Of a stretch of DNA of 64,000 bases, positions 12,163 to 23,270 are shown one piece after another (positions within the stretch are counted from its first letter, which is position 1; every line of letters starts with the position of its first letter). The notes beneath the pieces were generated by a model. The model did no database searches, was not told the origin of the DNA, and saw only the letters and a list, made by a program, of their open reading frames with translations. Location of the stretch: contig LODT01000035.1 in the NCBI GenBank assembly GCA_001606155.1, positions 292,658 through 356,657 of the forward strand, read 5' to 3'. Origin of the DNA: Tieghemostelium lacteum (Eukaryota > Evosea > Eumycetozoa > Dictyosteliales > Raperosteliaceae). The translations under genes and the position numbers were made by a program.

Positions 12163-12717
12163 TTTGACAAGTTTGGTATTTAAATAAAAAAATTAAAAAC
12201 TCATTAAAAAATGTGAATTATTTAAGTTTCAAAAAAACAAAATTTTTTTGTAAAAATGATTGAACAAAGGATGATTTTTGACAAAATTCAAAAAAAATAA
12301 TTTTTTATTTTAGTTATCTAATTACAATTATTAGTTACAACAAACAATAATTGTTTATTAATGTTGTTCAAAAGGATTATAATCTGCATATTTATCCCAT
12401 TGTAAGAAAAAAATGAAAAAAACAAAAAATTCTTTTTTTCAAAAATCAACCTTAGTTCATGGATTGAAACTTAATCTTTCAAATGTTCCAATGTAAATAT
12501 ATTCATACTCTGTTCACTATAAATTCAAATATTACCTAAAAATTATATAAAAAAAATCTTTTAAACCCAATTTCCACCTCTATCACTTAAAATTAATATT
12601 TTTATTATTAAAAATTTATATGATTTTTTAAGATTAAAATTCTCAACGAAACGAAGTTTAGTTGTGTGGATACCACAAACGTTTACATTTATTTTTTACA
12701 TTAATTGAAAAATACTA
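12163..12717. other. Gene-poor stretch with possible unassigned minus-strand exon
   Basis: Mostly A+T-rich. On the minus strand, a short open piece ending at about 12359 reads QWDKYADYNPFEQH then stop, and has protein-like composition. Another short piece near 12470-12510 reads YIYIGTFERLSFNP. I could not link these by convincing splice sites to each other or to the small frame at 12718..12852. They may be exons of one small minus-strand gene or decayed remains. Confidence 0.3.
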
Positions 12718-12852
12718 TTAGACATTTCTTTTTTCTTTAGTTGTACCCACACAGTGAATAATGATATTTGGGCCATGATTTTGAGGGTTTTGATTTGCCC
12801 AGATAGGGATAGTTCTAATTGATACTCCAGGGTGTCCAGGAACAGGATTCAT
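12718..12852 (-). CDS. Possible small protein of 44 residues (hypothetical)
   Basis: An ATG-started frame of 44 codons opening with MNPVPGHPGVSIRTIPIWAN. Its amino-acid composition (Pro, Gly, Trp, His, few Lys/Asn/Ile) is unlike random A+T-rich DNA, and its base composition is clearly richer in G+C than the flanks. I do not recognise a family. The region upstream carries a GC-rich G-box-like patch that would act as promoter for this direction. It may be exon 1 of a longer gene whose next exons lie at 12359-12510. Whether it is spliced or free-standing cannot be decided here. Confidence 0.4.
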   Translation of the reverse strand: MNPVPGHPGVSIRTIPIWANQNPQNHGPNIIIHCVGTTKEKRNV

Positions 12853-12939
12853 ATTTTGAAAGTATATTTGAAGCCATTAGAGTGATTGGAGTTTTTGTTG
12901 ATTGATTTGAATTGCAGAGTTTAGAATTGGTGATTTTTT

Positions 12940-12996
12940 TGGTGGGCGTGTGCGACAAGCGCAATATAAACTATACCGCCTCGCTACCGCTAGTCT
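12940..12996. promoter_or_regulatory. GC-rich patch with G-box-like element in a divergent promoter
   Basis: In a very A+T-rich gap between two divergent small frames lies about 55 nt of high G+C, starting GGTGGGCGTGTG. This alternating G/(G or T) string resembles the G-box bound by the dictyostelid developmental factor GBF. The remainder (TACCGCCTCGCTACCGC) is not explained. The GBF link is inferred from the motif only. Confidence 0.35.
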
Positions 12997-13048
12997 TTTT
13001 AAATTTATATATTTTTATATTCTTATTAAAATTAATTAGTTAATAAAA

Positions 13049-13294
13049 ATGATAAATTCAGAAACATTAAATAGATTAATATTTATTAAGGAAAACCTTG
13101 AAAATATTCCAAAAAGAATACAACAGCTTGAGATTGAGAATAATTACTTAAGAGATATAATTAAATATCCATCAACAAAATCAAAAAAAGCTAAATTAAA
13201 TAAATTAAATAAAAATGAATTAGAACTAATTGAAATTAGAAATTTATATTCAAAGATAGAAAATGAAATGTATGAACTTTATGACATTAAATAA
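13049..13294 (+). CDS. Small coiled-coil protein (hypothetical)
   Basis: An 81-residue ATG-started frame dominated by Glu, Lys, Asn, Ile and Leu, with heptad-like spacing (IKENLENIPKRIQQLEIENN) predicting an alpha-helical coiled coil. No signal peptide or membrane segment is visible. It stands alone between a GC-rich promoter-like patch and a retrotransposon relic. I recognise no family. Its 3' end overlaps a short frame on the other strand by a few bases. Composition and the preceding A-rich leader support a real gene, but length and lack of homology keep confidence moderate. Confidence 0.5.
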   Translation: MINSETLNRLIFIKENLENIPKRIQQLEIENNYLRDIIKYPSTKSKKAKLNKLNKNELELIEIRNLYSKIENEMYELYDIK

Positions 13295-13406
13295 ATCTAA
13301 ACTTTTTTCTACCATAAACAGCATATTTACTCTTTTTTGCTTCAACTTCCTTTCGATCAAAATCCTTTGTTTTCTTTTTACTAACTACACAGTAACTTTC
13401 TGACAT
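13287..13406 (-). CDS. Possible basic 39-residue peptide (hypothetical)
   Basis: An ATG-started frame of 39 codons rich in Lys, Arg, Ser and Tyr (MSESYCVVSKKKTKDF...). It is tail-to-tail with the 81-residue coiled-coil frame and overlaps its stop by eight bases. No family is recognised. It may be the start or end of a spliced gene, or chance. Confidence 0.2.
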   Translation of the reverse strand: MSESYCVVSKKKTKDFDRKEVEAKKSKYAVYGRKKFRFI

Positions 13407-13862
13407 TCTAAAATACTCGATAATATTTTATGAAGTTTGAAAGTTATATCTATGAGTACTAACTTGTTGTGTTTAACTAGAGGCAACTGAGCATTTATAT
13501 TTTGAATTTGGTAAGTTACATTAAAAACAACAATATTCTTTTTACTTTTTAACTCCAATTTATCTGATTAAATGAATGCAAATACTTCAAAAGGGTTAAC
13601 CAATCTTCATACTAAATGCAAACATTTATTCAAAAAAAAAACTGTACATACACTAGTTTACCTGTACACACTCTTACTTCACTATTGTTGTTTTTAATTA
13701 CTAATAGATGTTATTATAATAATGTTAAAAAATAACAATTTCTTTTAAAGTTCTACACAAATAATTGAACTAAAATAACCTGTTATTTTGTTTAATTAAT
13801 AGAGTTTTTGCTTCAACCAATAAGTGTCAATAATTTTTATTATTTTGTAATTGCCAGCCCTT

Positions 13863-13916
13863 CCCAACTAAAAATGGAAAAAAAATATCATTTCAACTGT
13901 ACCAAACTACTCCTAA
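13863..13916 (+). mobile_element. 3' tail of a TRE-like non-LTR retrotransposon, copy A
   Basis: These 54 nt (CCCAACTAAAAATGG ... CTACTCCTAA) recur at 15009..15062 with one mismatch. The shared block begins with the last two codons and stop of the element's long frame and continues into its 3' untranslated tail. Nothing of the protein survives upstream, so this is an extreme 5'-truncated insertion, a normal product of target-primed reverse transcription. Confidence 0.7.
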
Positions 13917-13924
13917 CAATCAAC

Positions 13925-15062
13925 AAAGTATAAAGATCCAAACCCCCACAACATAATATTCCGTTACATTACCAAATCTCTTCCACTAGAATACACGAAC
14001 AAAAAGTGCACCTTGTGCAACACAATCTCTGAATCTATTTCCACCCACATCTTTTTTGAATGCCTAACAACCCTCTCTGAATACACTGTCTGTATTCCTT
14101 TGAATATTATTAAATATATTAGAATTTTTGAATATACACTATTGTTTTTCTAAAATTTCAAATAAGTAAATTACCTATTTTCTAGGTGCTATTGTAGTGA
14201 AAAAAAAAAATGAATTTTAAACACTCAAAAGCAAGTGTATTCATTTGTGGTTATTTGGCACTTGAAGAAGATATTGGCGGAGTTAGATTCAGAAATTGTG
14301 TTCCATATAGTGAACTTTTTATTTGAGTAGTCTCCATTTTTAATTGAGAAAATAACCAAAATCAAAACATATATCCTATCTAAACTCACATATCATCTCT
14401 TTCTCAACCCTCTACAAAAAAGAGATATCCTCTTATTTTCAACAAGCAATTCAACAGTAATCAACAATATACTCCCAAATTCAACCAGATCAATAATTCC
14501 TATCAAATATGGTGGATTAGGTCTATGGGATCAATAGCTCAAAGAGCTCTAATCTTCGACAAATTTCTCAATGACCTTATCACACACGCCCAACTGGAGA
14601 GTCAACCTCGAATACCAAATTGAATACAATCAAGGTATCAATTATCAAAATCAACCAATCGCCTCACTTACTTGTGCGTTATCCAACATCCAAAAAGACT
14701 GCCTCCTAGCCTGGATAAAATTAAATCCAAACTACAAACTAAACCAATACCCTGATCCTATCTTCAACCATTTAAAAGAGGTAGGTCACCAACTCCCCTA
14801 CAAAAACTTCTTCTCAATTAATGACAACCCTATCTTCCAAATCAACTACAAAAAATTTACCACACAACACTACTACCATCTGTATCTATTCATCAAATAC
14901 AAAAAATACCTATCCAAACAAACTCAAACCAATATCTACCAACCCAAGGAAGGTGAATTTATTCCTCTTCTACAAATAGATACAATCAAACCTCCATCTA
15001 TAATCCTACCCAACTAAAAATGGAAAAAAAATACCATTTCAACTGTACCAAACTACTCCTAA
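13925..15062 (+). mobile_element. Degenerate 3' part of a TRE-like non-LTR retrotransposon, copy B
   Basis: Coding remnants of a reverse-transcriptase polyprotein C-terminus lie in shifting frames. Around 13990-14090 there is a zinc-knuckle-like CTLCN ... H ... FFEC motif (zf-RVT type). An A+T-rich block of about 250 nt with no similarity follows. From 14345 come typical post-RT sequences (YILSKLTYHLFLNPLQKRD, GGLGLW) with an in-frame stop. The last open piece is 14571..15017, ending PN-stop. The 3' tail matches copy A. At least two frameshifts and one stop show it is dead. A third copy of the C-terminal coding part lies at 44308..44700 on the other strand, which confirms a repeated element. 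Confidence 0.75.
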
Positions 15063-15244
15063 ATAAAACAATTAATGTATCATTTTTGTTTAGTTAAGTT
15101 GAAACTTGTTTATCAAGTTTAAGATTAACCATCTAAAACCTTAATGTATTAACTTTCAAAGAGACACATTATCTTAAAATCAATTTTTATACAAAGTTGA
15201 AACATGATATTAAAAATTATATATATTGGTGTATTTATTAAATT

Positions 15245-15775
15245 TTAAATACCTTTTGGAAATATATCAAATCTATTTTTACTTCTAATTTTTGGTTCTA
15301 GTTCCCTACCCTTTGTTTCCCAATAAGATGAACTAGTTTTAGCTCCAAGGTCTTCATATTTTACTCGTTCCCCCTTTTTTTTCCAATCTAGTGGTTTCAA
15401 ATTTCTTTTATATTCATTTAATTTCATTTCTTTTTGTCTTTCAAGATTTGACCAGTAAGCAGAACTTGTTTTAGATCCTAACATTTCATAAGTATTTAGA
15501 GGACCATAATATTTGTTCAATTGCTTTGATTCTTTATTTTCATTAGGTGATCTATTTTGAAGCCAATGAACCCATTGAATATCGCCCATTGAATTGAATG
15601 CTGATAAAATTATAAATGATAATACAACAGCTAAAGCTGCAGGGAATAATGCCCTGAATATTTCATTAAATGACAATTCTCTTGTTCTTTTTTGAGGATA
15701 GACACCAGTTCTGTATTTTGTGGCATGATATCTTGTCTTTTCCTCAATTTTACTCTGAGTACTTGTAGATGACAT
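15245..15775 (-). CDS. Single-pass membrane protein with a duplicated motif (hypothetical)
   Basis: A 176-residue single exon. The N-terminus is basic and Ser/Thr-rich. One hydrophobic segment (ALFPAALAVVLSFIILSAF, about residues 42-60) is the only membrane span. After it, a motif occurs twice: LGSKTSSAYWSNLERQKE near 100-118 and LGAKTSSSYWETKGRELE near 143-160. The positive N-terminus and short length would suit a mitochondrial inner-membrane or ER tail protein, but no targeting signal is decisive. I recognise no family. Neighbours give no hint: a dead retrotransposon lies on one side and a large structural protein on the other. Confidence 0.7.
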   Translation of the reverse strand: MSSTSTQSKIEEKTRYHATKYRTGVYPQKRTRELSFNEIFRALFPAALAVVLSFIILSAFNSMGDIQWVHWLQNRSPNENKESKQLNKYYGPLNTYEMLGSKTSSAYWSNLERQKEMKLNEYKRNLKPLDWKKKGERVKYEDLGAKTSSSYWETKGRELEPKIRSKNRFDIFPKGI

Positions 15776-16043
15776 CTTAAATTTTACAACATAAAAAAAA
15801 AAAATTGATAGATTTGTTATAATTAAATTATTTATAAAAATAAAAATTAATTTAGTTGAATATCAATACATTTTTTCCCAAATAATTTTATCAAAATCCT
15901 TTTTTAGAAATTTTATTTTATTTTTTTTTTCAATTTTGTGTTTTACATATATTTGTGTTAGTTTACTAGATTTAGTTTTTATAATAATAAATAAGATTGA
16001 TTTGGTTATACTATAGTATAATATGATAATTTTTTTTGTTATT

Positions 16044-19000
16044 TTATCTTAAACCAGTTTTATAATGCGAAATTATACTATCATTAATCTCTCGTAACTG
16101 AGTAGATAATAATTTTACAATGGAAGTTAACTGAAAATCGGAATCTGGATTTAAATTAGAATCAGAGGCAGCTTTAACACCTGATAATATTTTAATTTGA
16201 CAACCTATGGTTTTTAATGTCTTTTTATCAATAAATTTGAAAATTAGTAATTGTACTAGTTTTTTTTTGAGAGTACTTTGATACATACATTTACACCTTG
16301 TACCATTTTAGTTTTAAGTGGTAAATTTGAAGATTGATTAGAGATATTTATAATTTCATTACAAGTTTGACTGATAAGCGTTGAGAGATTTCTACTAGAC
16401 AAAACTAACAACTGTTTTTGGTTGGTTTTTGAAGCCAATGCAAAGGTTTCTAACTCTTTACCAATCAATGATATCTGATGAATAGATGAATTTAGATTTT
16501 CTATTATTTTAGATTCGTTGATAAAAGTATCTACTAATGTTACTTTTACAGGTGGTGTAGAATTTGTTGGTATAGGTGTTATTGAATTGGTAGCTGATGG
16601 TTGAGAATTTAATTTTAAAGCTGCTCTCTTTGGTTGAAGTGGATGTATAGGTTTAGATATTACAATTGTATTATTGTTGTTGTTGTTGTTGCTGGCATTT
16701 TGTTTTAATTGTTTGTTTTTAAAATCATTTAGAGAGTTGGTTAAAGGATTGTTTTGTTGAACTTCAGTACCATGCAATGAAAGATATTTTTCAATTTTAG
16801 TTGGTGAATTGGCAATTGGAAGTAGATTATTAGACTTTATATGATTGATTAGATTCTGTACAGATGTTGAAGGTGTAGATGATTTATCTAGATGATGGTG
16901 ATTAGGTGAATTTGTGTTATTACTATTATTACTAGATTGTGGAATAGATATTGGTATTGTTGTAGATGTTGATAATGGAGATACTAATAATTGGTCTTGT
17001 AGCTTCTTTTTTGATTGGTATTTAGCAATATTTGAACTTTGTAATTCAAATTCATATTTATGGTGTATTTGGCTAATTTGAAGACTTAGACTAGATAATG
17101 CAATGTCTTTCTCAGTCTCTATAGATGGTGTAAAAGTGCCTTGTGATAAATGAGCTTGATAATCTTTACCAATGGAGCTTATATCACTAACTAGTGATTT
17201 CAAATTCTTTTGTAGTTCGTTGGAATAGCTTTTATCAGATGAAGAATCAGATATTAATTGACATAAATTAGAATGTATACTGGTGAGTGTATTTAAATTA
17301 CTTTGGAATTCTTGGACACCCTTGTTTTGTTTTAGTCCTTGGTCTATAGAGACTAATAATGATTGGTGTTGGTGTACTAATGCCTCAAGAGTCAATTGAT
17401 CATTTGACAAATGAATATTCTTGAGTATCAGTGATATAGGGTATAGTATACGTGTTTGTAGGTTCTCTAGATAGTCTCTTTTAAGTGGTTCAGATGGTTG
17501 TAGTATCAAATCTTTTGATGATTTTATGAGATCTGGAATAAGCAAATCAACATCAGAACATAGTGACTGAATCAATTGTTTTCTTTCTGGATCGTTATTT
17601 AGGCTCTCCAAATCCTTTTGTAACTGTTGTTTTAGATTCTTTTGAGAGAGTAATATTAATTTAGCCTGTTCAACAACACCAATAAAATTACCTTTACAAG
17701 CCTGGCCAATAATCTTTAGTACACTCTCACGAAGTAGTAATACCAATTGACTTGATATTGCAGCATATTCTTGCACCAATCTATCTAAACATTCCAAAAA
17801 TATAACTCTGGCTTTATCAAAGTTTGCTTTGGTGGTTGGACTATTTGGTGATTGTGAGTAACTAATGAGTGTACTCTCAAGTGAATTTACATTGTCACTT
17901 GATTTCTTTGTTAGTTTATACTCTAGTTCCTTAATGATATCACTTAGTTTTTGTTTTTTATCTTGTTGGTAAAAGGTAAGAGATGACAATTGTTCACTTG
18001 CCTCTTTAATTACAAGTTTAGACAAGAAATCCAGTTTTGTTAATTTATGTTTCAGTTGTTGGTTGTTTACTGATGTTGAGATGTTACTAGACAACTGTGT
18101 GTTTAGTGACTGTATCTTTTTATGATAGTATTGTACAGTGTTGAAAGGAAGTACTAATGAATAGAGATGAGATAGATTTCTTTTAATTTGTCTAGAGCAA
18201 TAAGATGCTTTTTTAAAGAGTGTAACAACTTGTTTGATATCTGTTGACTGAAGTGCTTGTTTAATAGTTGATAACATTAAGGGGATGAGTTGTGTCAGTT
18301 CTTTTCCAATATCCGTTATCAGTGCAATTTGGGATTGTGTATCAGTACTTTGTTGCTCAATTGGTTGTGATGTTATCTGATCACATAGTGACATTAATTC
18401 CTGATGTGTTTTAACTAGACCCTTAGAGGAATCCACTACTTGTACAGCATCCATTTCCAAACAATGCGATAATAGTTTATCAAGGTGTTGGTATTCTTTT
18501 AGTATCAATTTAAGAATTTTCTTATTCTTACTCTTGCTAATTGATTCTTCATCATTTTGTGAAGCCTCATCAGTTTTTGCATTAGATGCCTCAGATGAAG
18601 TAGTACTACTATTCAAAGCCATTGATTCCAATGGTTCTATTATCTCTTTTAGTAATTCAAGGTACTGTGATTTGGTGGTGTCATCGTTAGGGTTGAGGTT
18701 CATTTTAGATACAGTTAATGACAATGTTGGTAGAATAGATGAAACTGATTGTTTAATGATCAGTTCTTTTTGCTCTGGATCCAATAGTGATAAGTTGGAA
18801 TTAAATACACTACGTACTGCCAATTCACAAGACTCTTTAACAGTATCTATAACAGTTAAAAGTTTATCCAAATTTGAATAATCTTTCTCAAGGAGTTTAC
18901 TGTTACTGGTTTGACCATTCTGTTCAATGAATTTGATTGTTACCTCTACTTGTTCAATAAGACTATTATTAACAGTCTTTAGAGAGTTACCTAGTAACTG

Positions 19001-22000
19001 TCTGATATTCTTGTCAAGTTGGTTGCATTGTTCAGATATTAGATATTCATTAGCTACCTGAATTAAATCCGATTGGTGACCAACAATCTTCTGAACTGAT
19101 AGACTTATCAATTCATTCTTACCCAACTCGAATGCAGTTTGTATATGGTATCTACAATTCATTTGGTGTTGTAAAGAACCTCTGAATAAACTGTCACTGT
19201 GAATCAAAAGATTAAACAAGTCATCTAGAATGACTTTATCCAGTATCACATTTGCATTCTGTTGATATTGTTGTATTTTATCAAATACAGCCAATGCAGA
19301 TGTACTATCTACTTGGTGATGCTGGTGTTGATTTTTCAGTGCCAGTAAATAGTGATCTTTAAAATGTTTCAGTAGCATCTGATAGGCATTATGAGAAGAG
19401 AGAATGGGTAGAGATTGATTACTTTGTTGTTGTAATAGTAACTGATAAGCTGTGAGTATCTCAATATCATTATTAATCTTGAGAAGATGACCTAACTCAA
19501 TTACAGATTTCTTTACAGTTTTAACTGCCTTTTCCATTAATATAGAATTTTCAGATAACTTTTTACCAGCACTTTTAATACATATAGAAATTGACTGTTT
19601 TAATAGACCCAAAGAGTAATCAATTTGCTCTCTAAAATCCAAACTCTTAGTTTTACTGACAATATCATTAGCTAAATGAATAATCTTTTCCTGTTCAACA
19701 ATCAATAGTTTCATAGTAGTCATTGATTTCTGAGCATCATGATCTTTAATATTCTGTAATAACTCTGATAGCAATACAATTAACTTTTGTTGTGAAAATT
19801 GGTTTTCTAAAACCTGATACTCCTCTAGTTGTTGTTTCTCTCTCTTCATTTCATTCTCCAATAGTTGACTAATTATTAAATCCTGTTCATCTATAACAGG
19901 TACCTCATTACTACTACTATCAATACTATTATTATTATTTGTTGTATTATTGTTGGTTTTAGATTTAATATCCAATTGGTCTAATTTCTGATCAATAATA
20001 GATAGTAAATTAATTATTTGGTCAGTTAAGAATTCAATTCTTGAAGTGTCATTTGGTACCTCTGGAATTACAGTTTTACATTCTTGGTCTAATAGTAACA
20101 AGAATTCATTAATTTCCTGACAATGGCTATCTAAGAGTTTCAATTGATTACCATCTAGTTTTGATGTAATTATATCTCTACTGCAATCAATTAAAGAGAG
20201 TGATGATGATGCTCTATTAGAGATGGTGTTTAATAGATCAAGAACCAAAGGTAGATTTCCATCTTTGGCAGCAGTTACTAATTTTAATTTCAATAATGAT
20301 ACATCTGATTTTAATGAATCTACCAGTGCCTTTGATAATACTGTTACCTCTGTGCCTATAGATTCTAATTGATCATATATATCCTGATGTTGTGATGAAC
20401 CAGCTTGTTCATTCTTTAGCTTGGAAATGATTTGTCTTCTATTTGAGAGTAATTGTATCAGTTTATCACTTATATCTTTAAGAATAATGGATTTTGGTGT
20501 GGAGTCTAAAGAATCCCCAATGGAGACCACTAACTCAGATTGAGTCATTGCAACTAAATTACTGACTGTTGTTTCAAGTTCTTTGGTTTTTCTATCTAGT
20601 TGCTCCCAATCTTGATTTTGAGCACATTCTATAAGGGATTTAGTGGTACTACCTGAAAGTCCTGCCAGAAGTTCAGCACTTTGGTCATTGGCTGATGATG
20701 GTTCCATTAGACTTATCAACTTTGACAGAGGTACTCTTATATTCTGACTCATCTCCATAAATGAATTTTTACAATGTGCGTTTGATGGATTCTGTAGATA
20801 ATTCTTTGCAGCTAGAATATGTTTGGGTAGTAGTTCATTTAACTTTTCAATAGATTCTATAATTTCCACAGGATCATTTGGAGTGACCATAGTCTTTAGA
20901 GTCTGTTGATTCTTTGTAAGATTCTTTAGAGTTGCAATTACAGCTGCTGGGTTCAACTGATTCTGGTCTGACAGTATACCCAGTGTCTCTTCTTTAGCTT
21001 TTAATGTATTCAACATTACATTTGACAATGGTGTACATTCTTTTGATATCTTTAAAATGATATCCTGCACCACTTCCATAGGTTCCAACATTTTATTTAT
21101 AAAATGTGAATTCATTGGATTCTGTACAACTACAAAACTAGATTGAATATACTTTGGTATCTCTTGCTTCAAATCACTCAAAAGACCTTGTAAATAACTA
21201 CTATCACTAGTCTTAATCTGTTCAGCTAATATATCAGTTAATTTCTCAAAAGCATCAGAAATTGTCTGAACAGCCAAACCATCACCTCTACATGATGCTC
21301 TAAATAATTCAATTGCTGATTTCAAAATTGCCAAATTTATCTCTTCTATTATTGGTATAGATTCATTTGGTTTATCTTCACCAAGACTATTATTATTGTT
21401 ATTGTTACTACTATCAATTGGTTGAGATTGAAGATCAGGTTTTAAAAGTGATTTTTTAATTAATTTTGGAGTGTGGTCATCGATTTCTTTTAGTGATTTA
21501 TCAATCTCCATTTTGATTTTTGATTTTAATGAACTGAATAGTTGTTGTGATTCTGTAGTGTCTGATTTTGATTCATCTAAAATATCATTAGTTGTATCAA
21601 TCAATTTATTTGCTAATGTTACAATTTGATTACTCTGTGATTTGATTGACATTTGTACAATTGGTAATGTGTTAGAGAGTTCCTGTGATTTAGATTCTAA
21701 ATATGATGAGAATCTAATTGCAGTACTGACTGAGTTTGATACCAATTCTGCAAATTTATCTAAATCCTTGTGTACTTGATCAAGATGTAGTTGGTCAAGT
21801 AAATTGTAACAATCTACTGCAATCATTTCTAATCTCTTTAAATCAGCATCATATACTACCTCCAATAAGTTCATTGACTCCTCTGATAACTCTCTACATG
21901 AATTTATCAAATTTGACCATGCTAATTTCCTATCTGATGTATTTGAAAAATCTTTCAGATTTGTAATTATACGGTCATGTATATTCTGTAGTTCTATACA

Positions 22001-22366
22001 TAAATGTGTTAAAATTCTGAAATTATTAAAATGTCATTAGAATACTTACTATTTGATGCATCATTTATCTTATCTCTAATCTGATGAAAATCACTATATT
22101 CACTGGCCAAGAGTTTTGATACATTGGATATTGTAGATACCGAGTTTGCAACTAATCCCTATAAATACATTGTTTTAATATATAACAATAAATGATTAAC
22201 AATGTGATTATCATTAGAAATACTCATTTGGAGATTTTCATACAATTTCATTAACTGGAACAACAGCATCTCTCTCTTTTAATTCAATAACCAACAATAT
22301 CAGTCTACTGATATTATCAGATAACTGCTCAAATACATTCTGAGCAAAACTTTGATCTTCTGACAT
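16044..22366 (-). CDS. Giant helical protein resembling vinculin/talin rod bundles
   Basis: Exons on the minus strand are 22366..22244, 22158..22050 and from 21993 downward, giving about 2000 residues. Almost the whole length is amphipathic alpha-helix rich in Leu, Ser, Gln, Lys and Ile, as in vinculin, alpha-catenin and talin rods. No FERM, SH3 or catalytic motif is visible. Asn/Ser/Thr linkers lie near the C-terminus. It is probably a cytoskeletal scaffold; membership of a named family is not proven. The frame breaks near 16260: a stop follows a 9-A run, and the next frame continues a plausible C-terminus to 16044. Either a short intron (for example 16294..16221, or one ending in ATAG near 16211) or a one-base homopolymer error or mutation explains it. 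Confidence 0.7.
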
Positions 22367-23270
22367 CACCTAACTTGTTCAAGTGTCTTTTTAAATTATT
22401 TTAAAAAATTTTAAATGATCACTTTTAAGATATTTATTTTTTAAAATTTTTTTTTACATTTTTTATTTACACTTTTTGGAAAATTAACAAGTTATAACAA
22501 GTACATTATTTATTTAAAAGTTAACTTTTTTTTTTTTTAATACCTTTTTTAATTAATTCTATAAGCTTTTATCATAAAATACAATGATCACTCGATTGAT
22601 AAAATTAATTCAAATAAAACGGAAAAAAAATCAAAAAGGATATTTTGAGATATTTTGTATTTTTTTATTTATAGGTTTATACCAATACAAATCAAATACA
22701 TTTTACATTTTATTAACACTCAACACCATTTTTTTTTTTTTTTTTTTTTCATTCCACATTTAACAAAACTAATCGATTTATTGAAGGGTTTATTTACAAT
22801 CTAATTGACCCCTTAATTAATCAAATTTATAATTTCATTGTTTTTTTTTTATCATTTCCCACACTTGTGAAATTTAAAAATAGAATTTGGGTGTTTTAAA
22901 TTATTTTAAAAAAAAAACTTTAGAAATTTAATCTTTCAAAATCAATCAACACAATTATATATAATACATATATAAAAATTAATTCATTAGTGAAATAACA
23001 ATTTTAAAAGAATTGTATTTAAAATTGTCTGTTAAATTTTTAAAAAAAAAATCAACTAAATAATATCACATCAAAAAAGGGGCCAATTTTTTATTTGCAA
23101 AGATCACTTTTCTTTATTTTTATCCTCGTTTTAAAAAAAAAAAGAACATTGTGTTGTACATTTATCACATTTTGTCACTATATAGAAATATATAACAATT
23201 CAACGCATAGACTCATTGATCAATCCATCCACCTCACTACTACACAGACATAACTCTAAACAAAAGAGAA
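22367..23270. promoter_or_regulatory. Divergent intergenic region, A+T-rich
   Basis: About 900 nt separate two genes transcribed away from each other, so both promoters must lie here. Long T and A runs (for example 22523-22538 and 22731-22750) are typical of dictyostelid core promoters. No coding potential or RNA gene was seen. No individual factor site could be defended. Confidence 0.5.

Noticed and set aside
12163-13048. Possible snRNA, tRNA or class I ncRNA in the small-gene zone
   Set aside because: No tRNA A/B boxes and no recognisable class I RNA or snRNA core were found; the GC-rich patch does not fold into a convincing conserved structure by eye.
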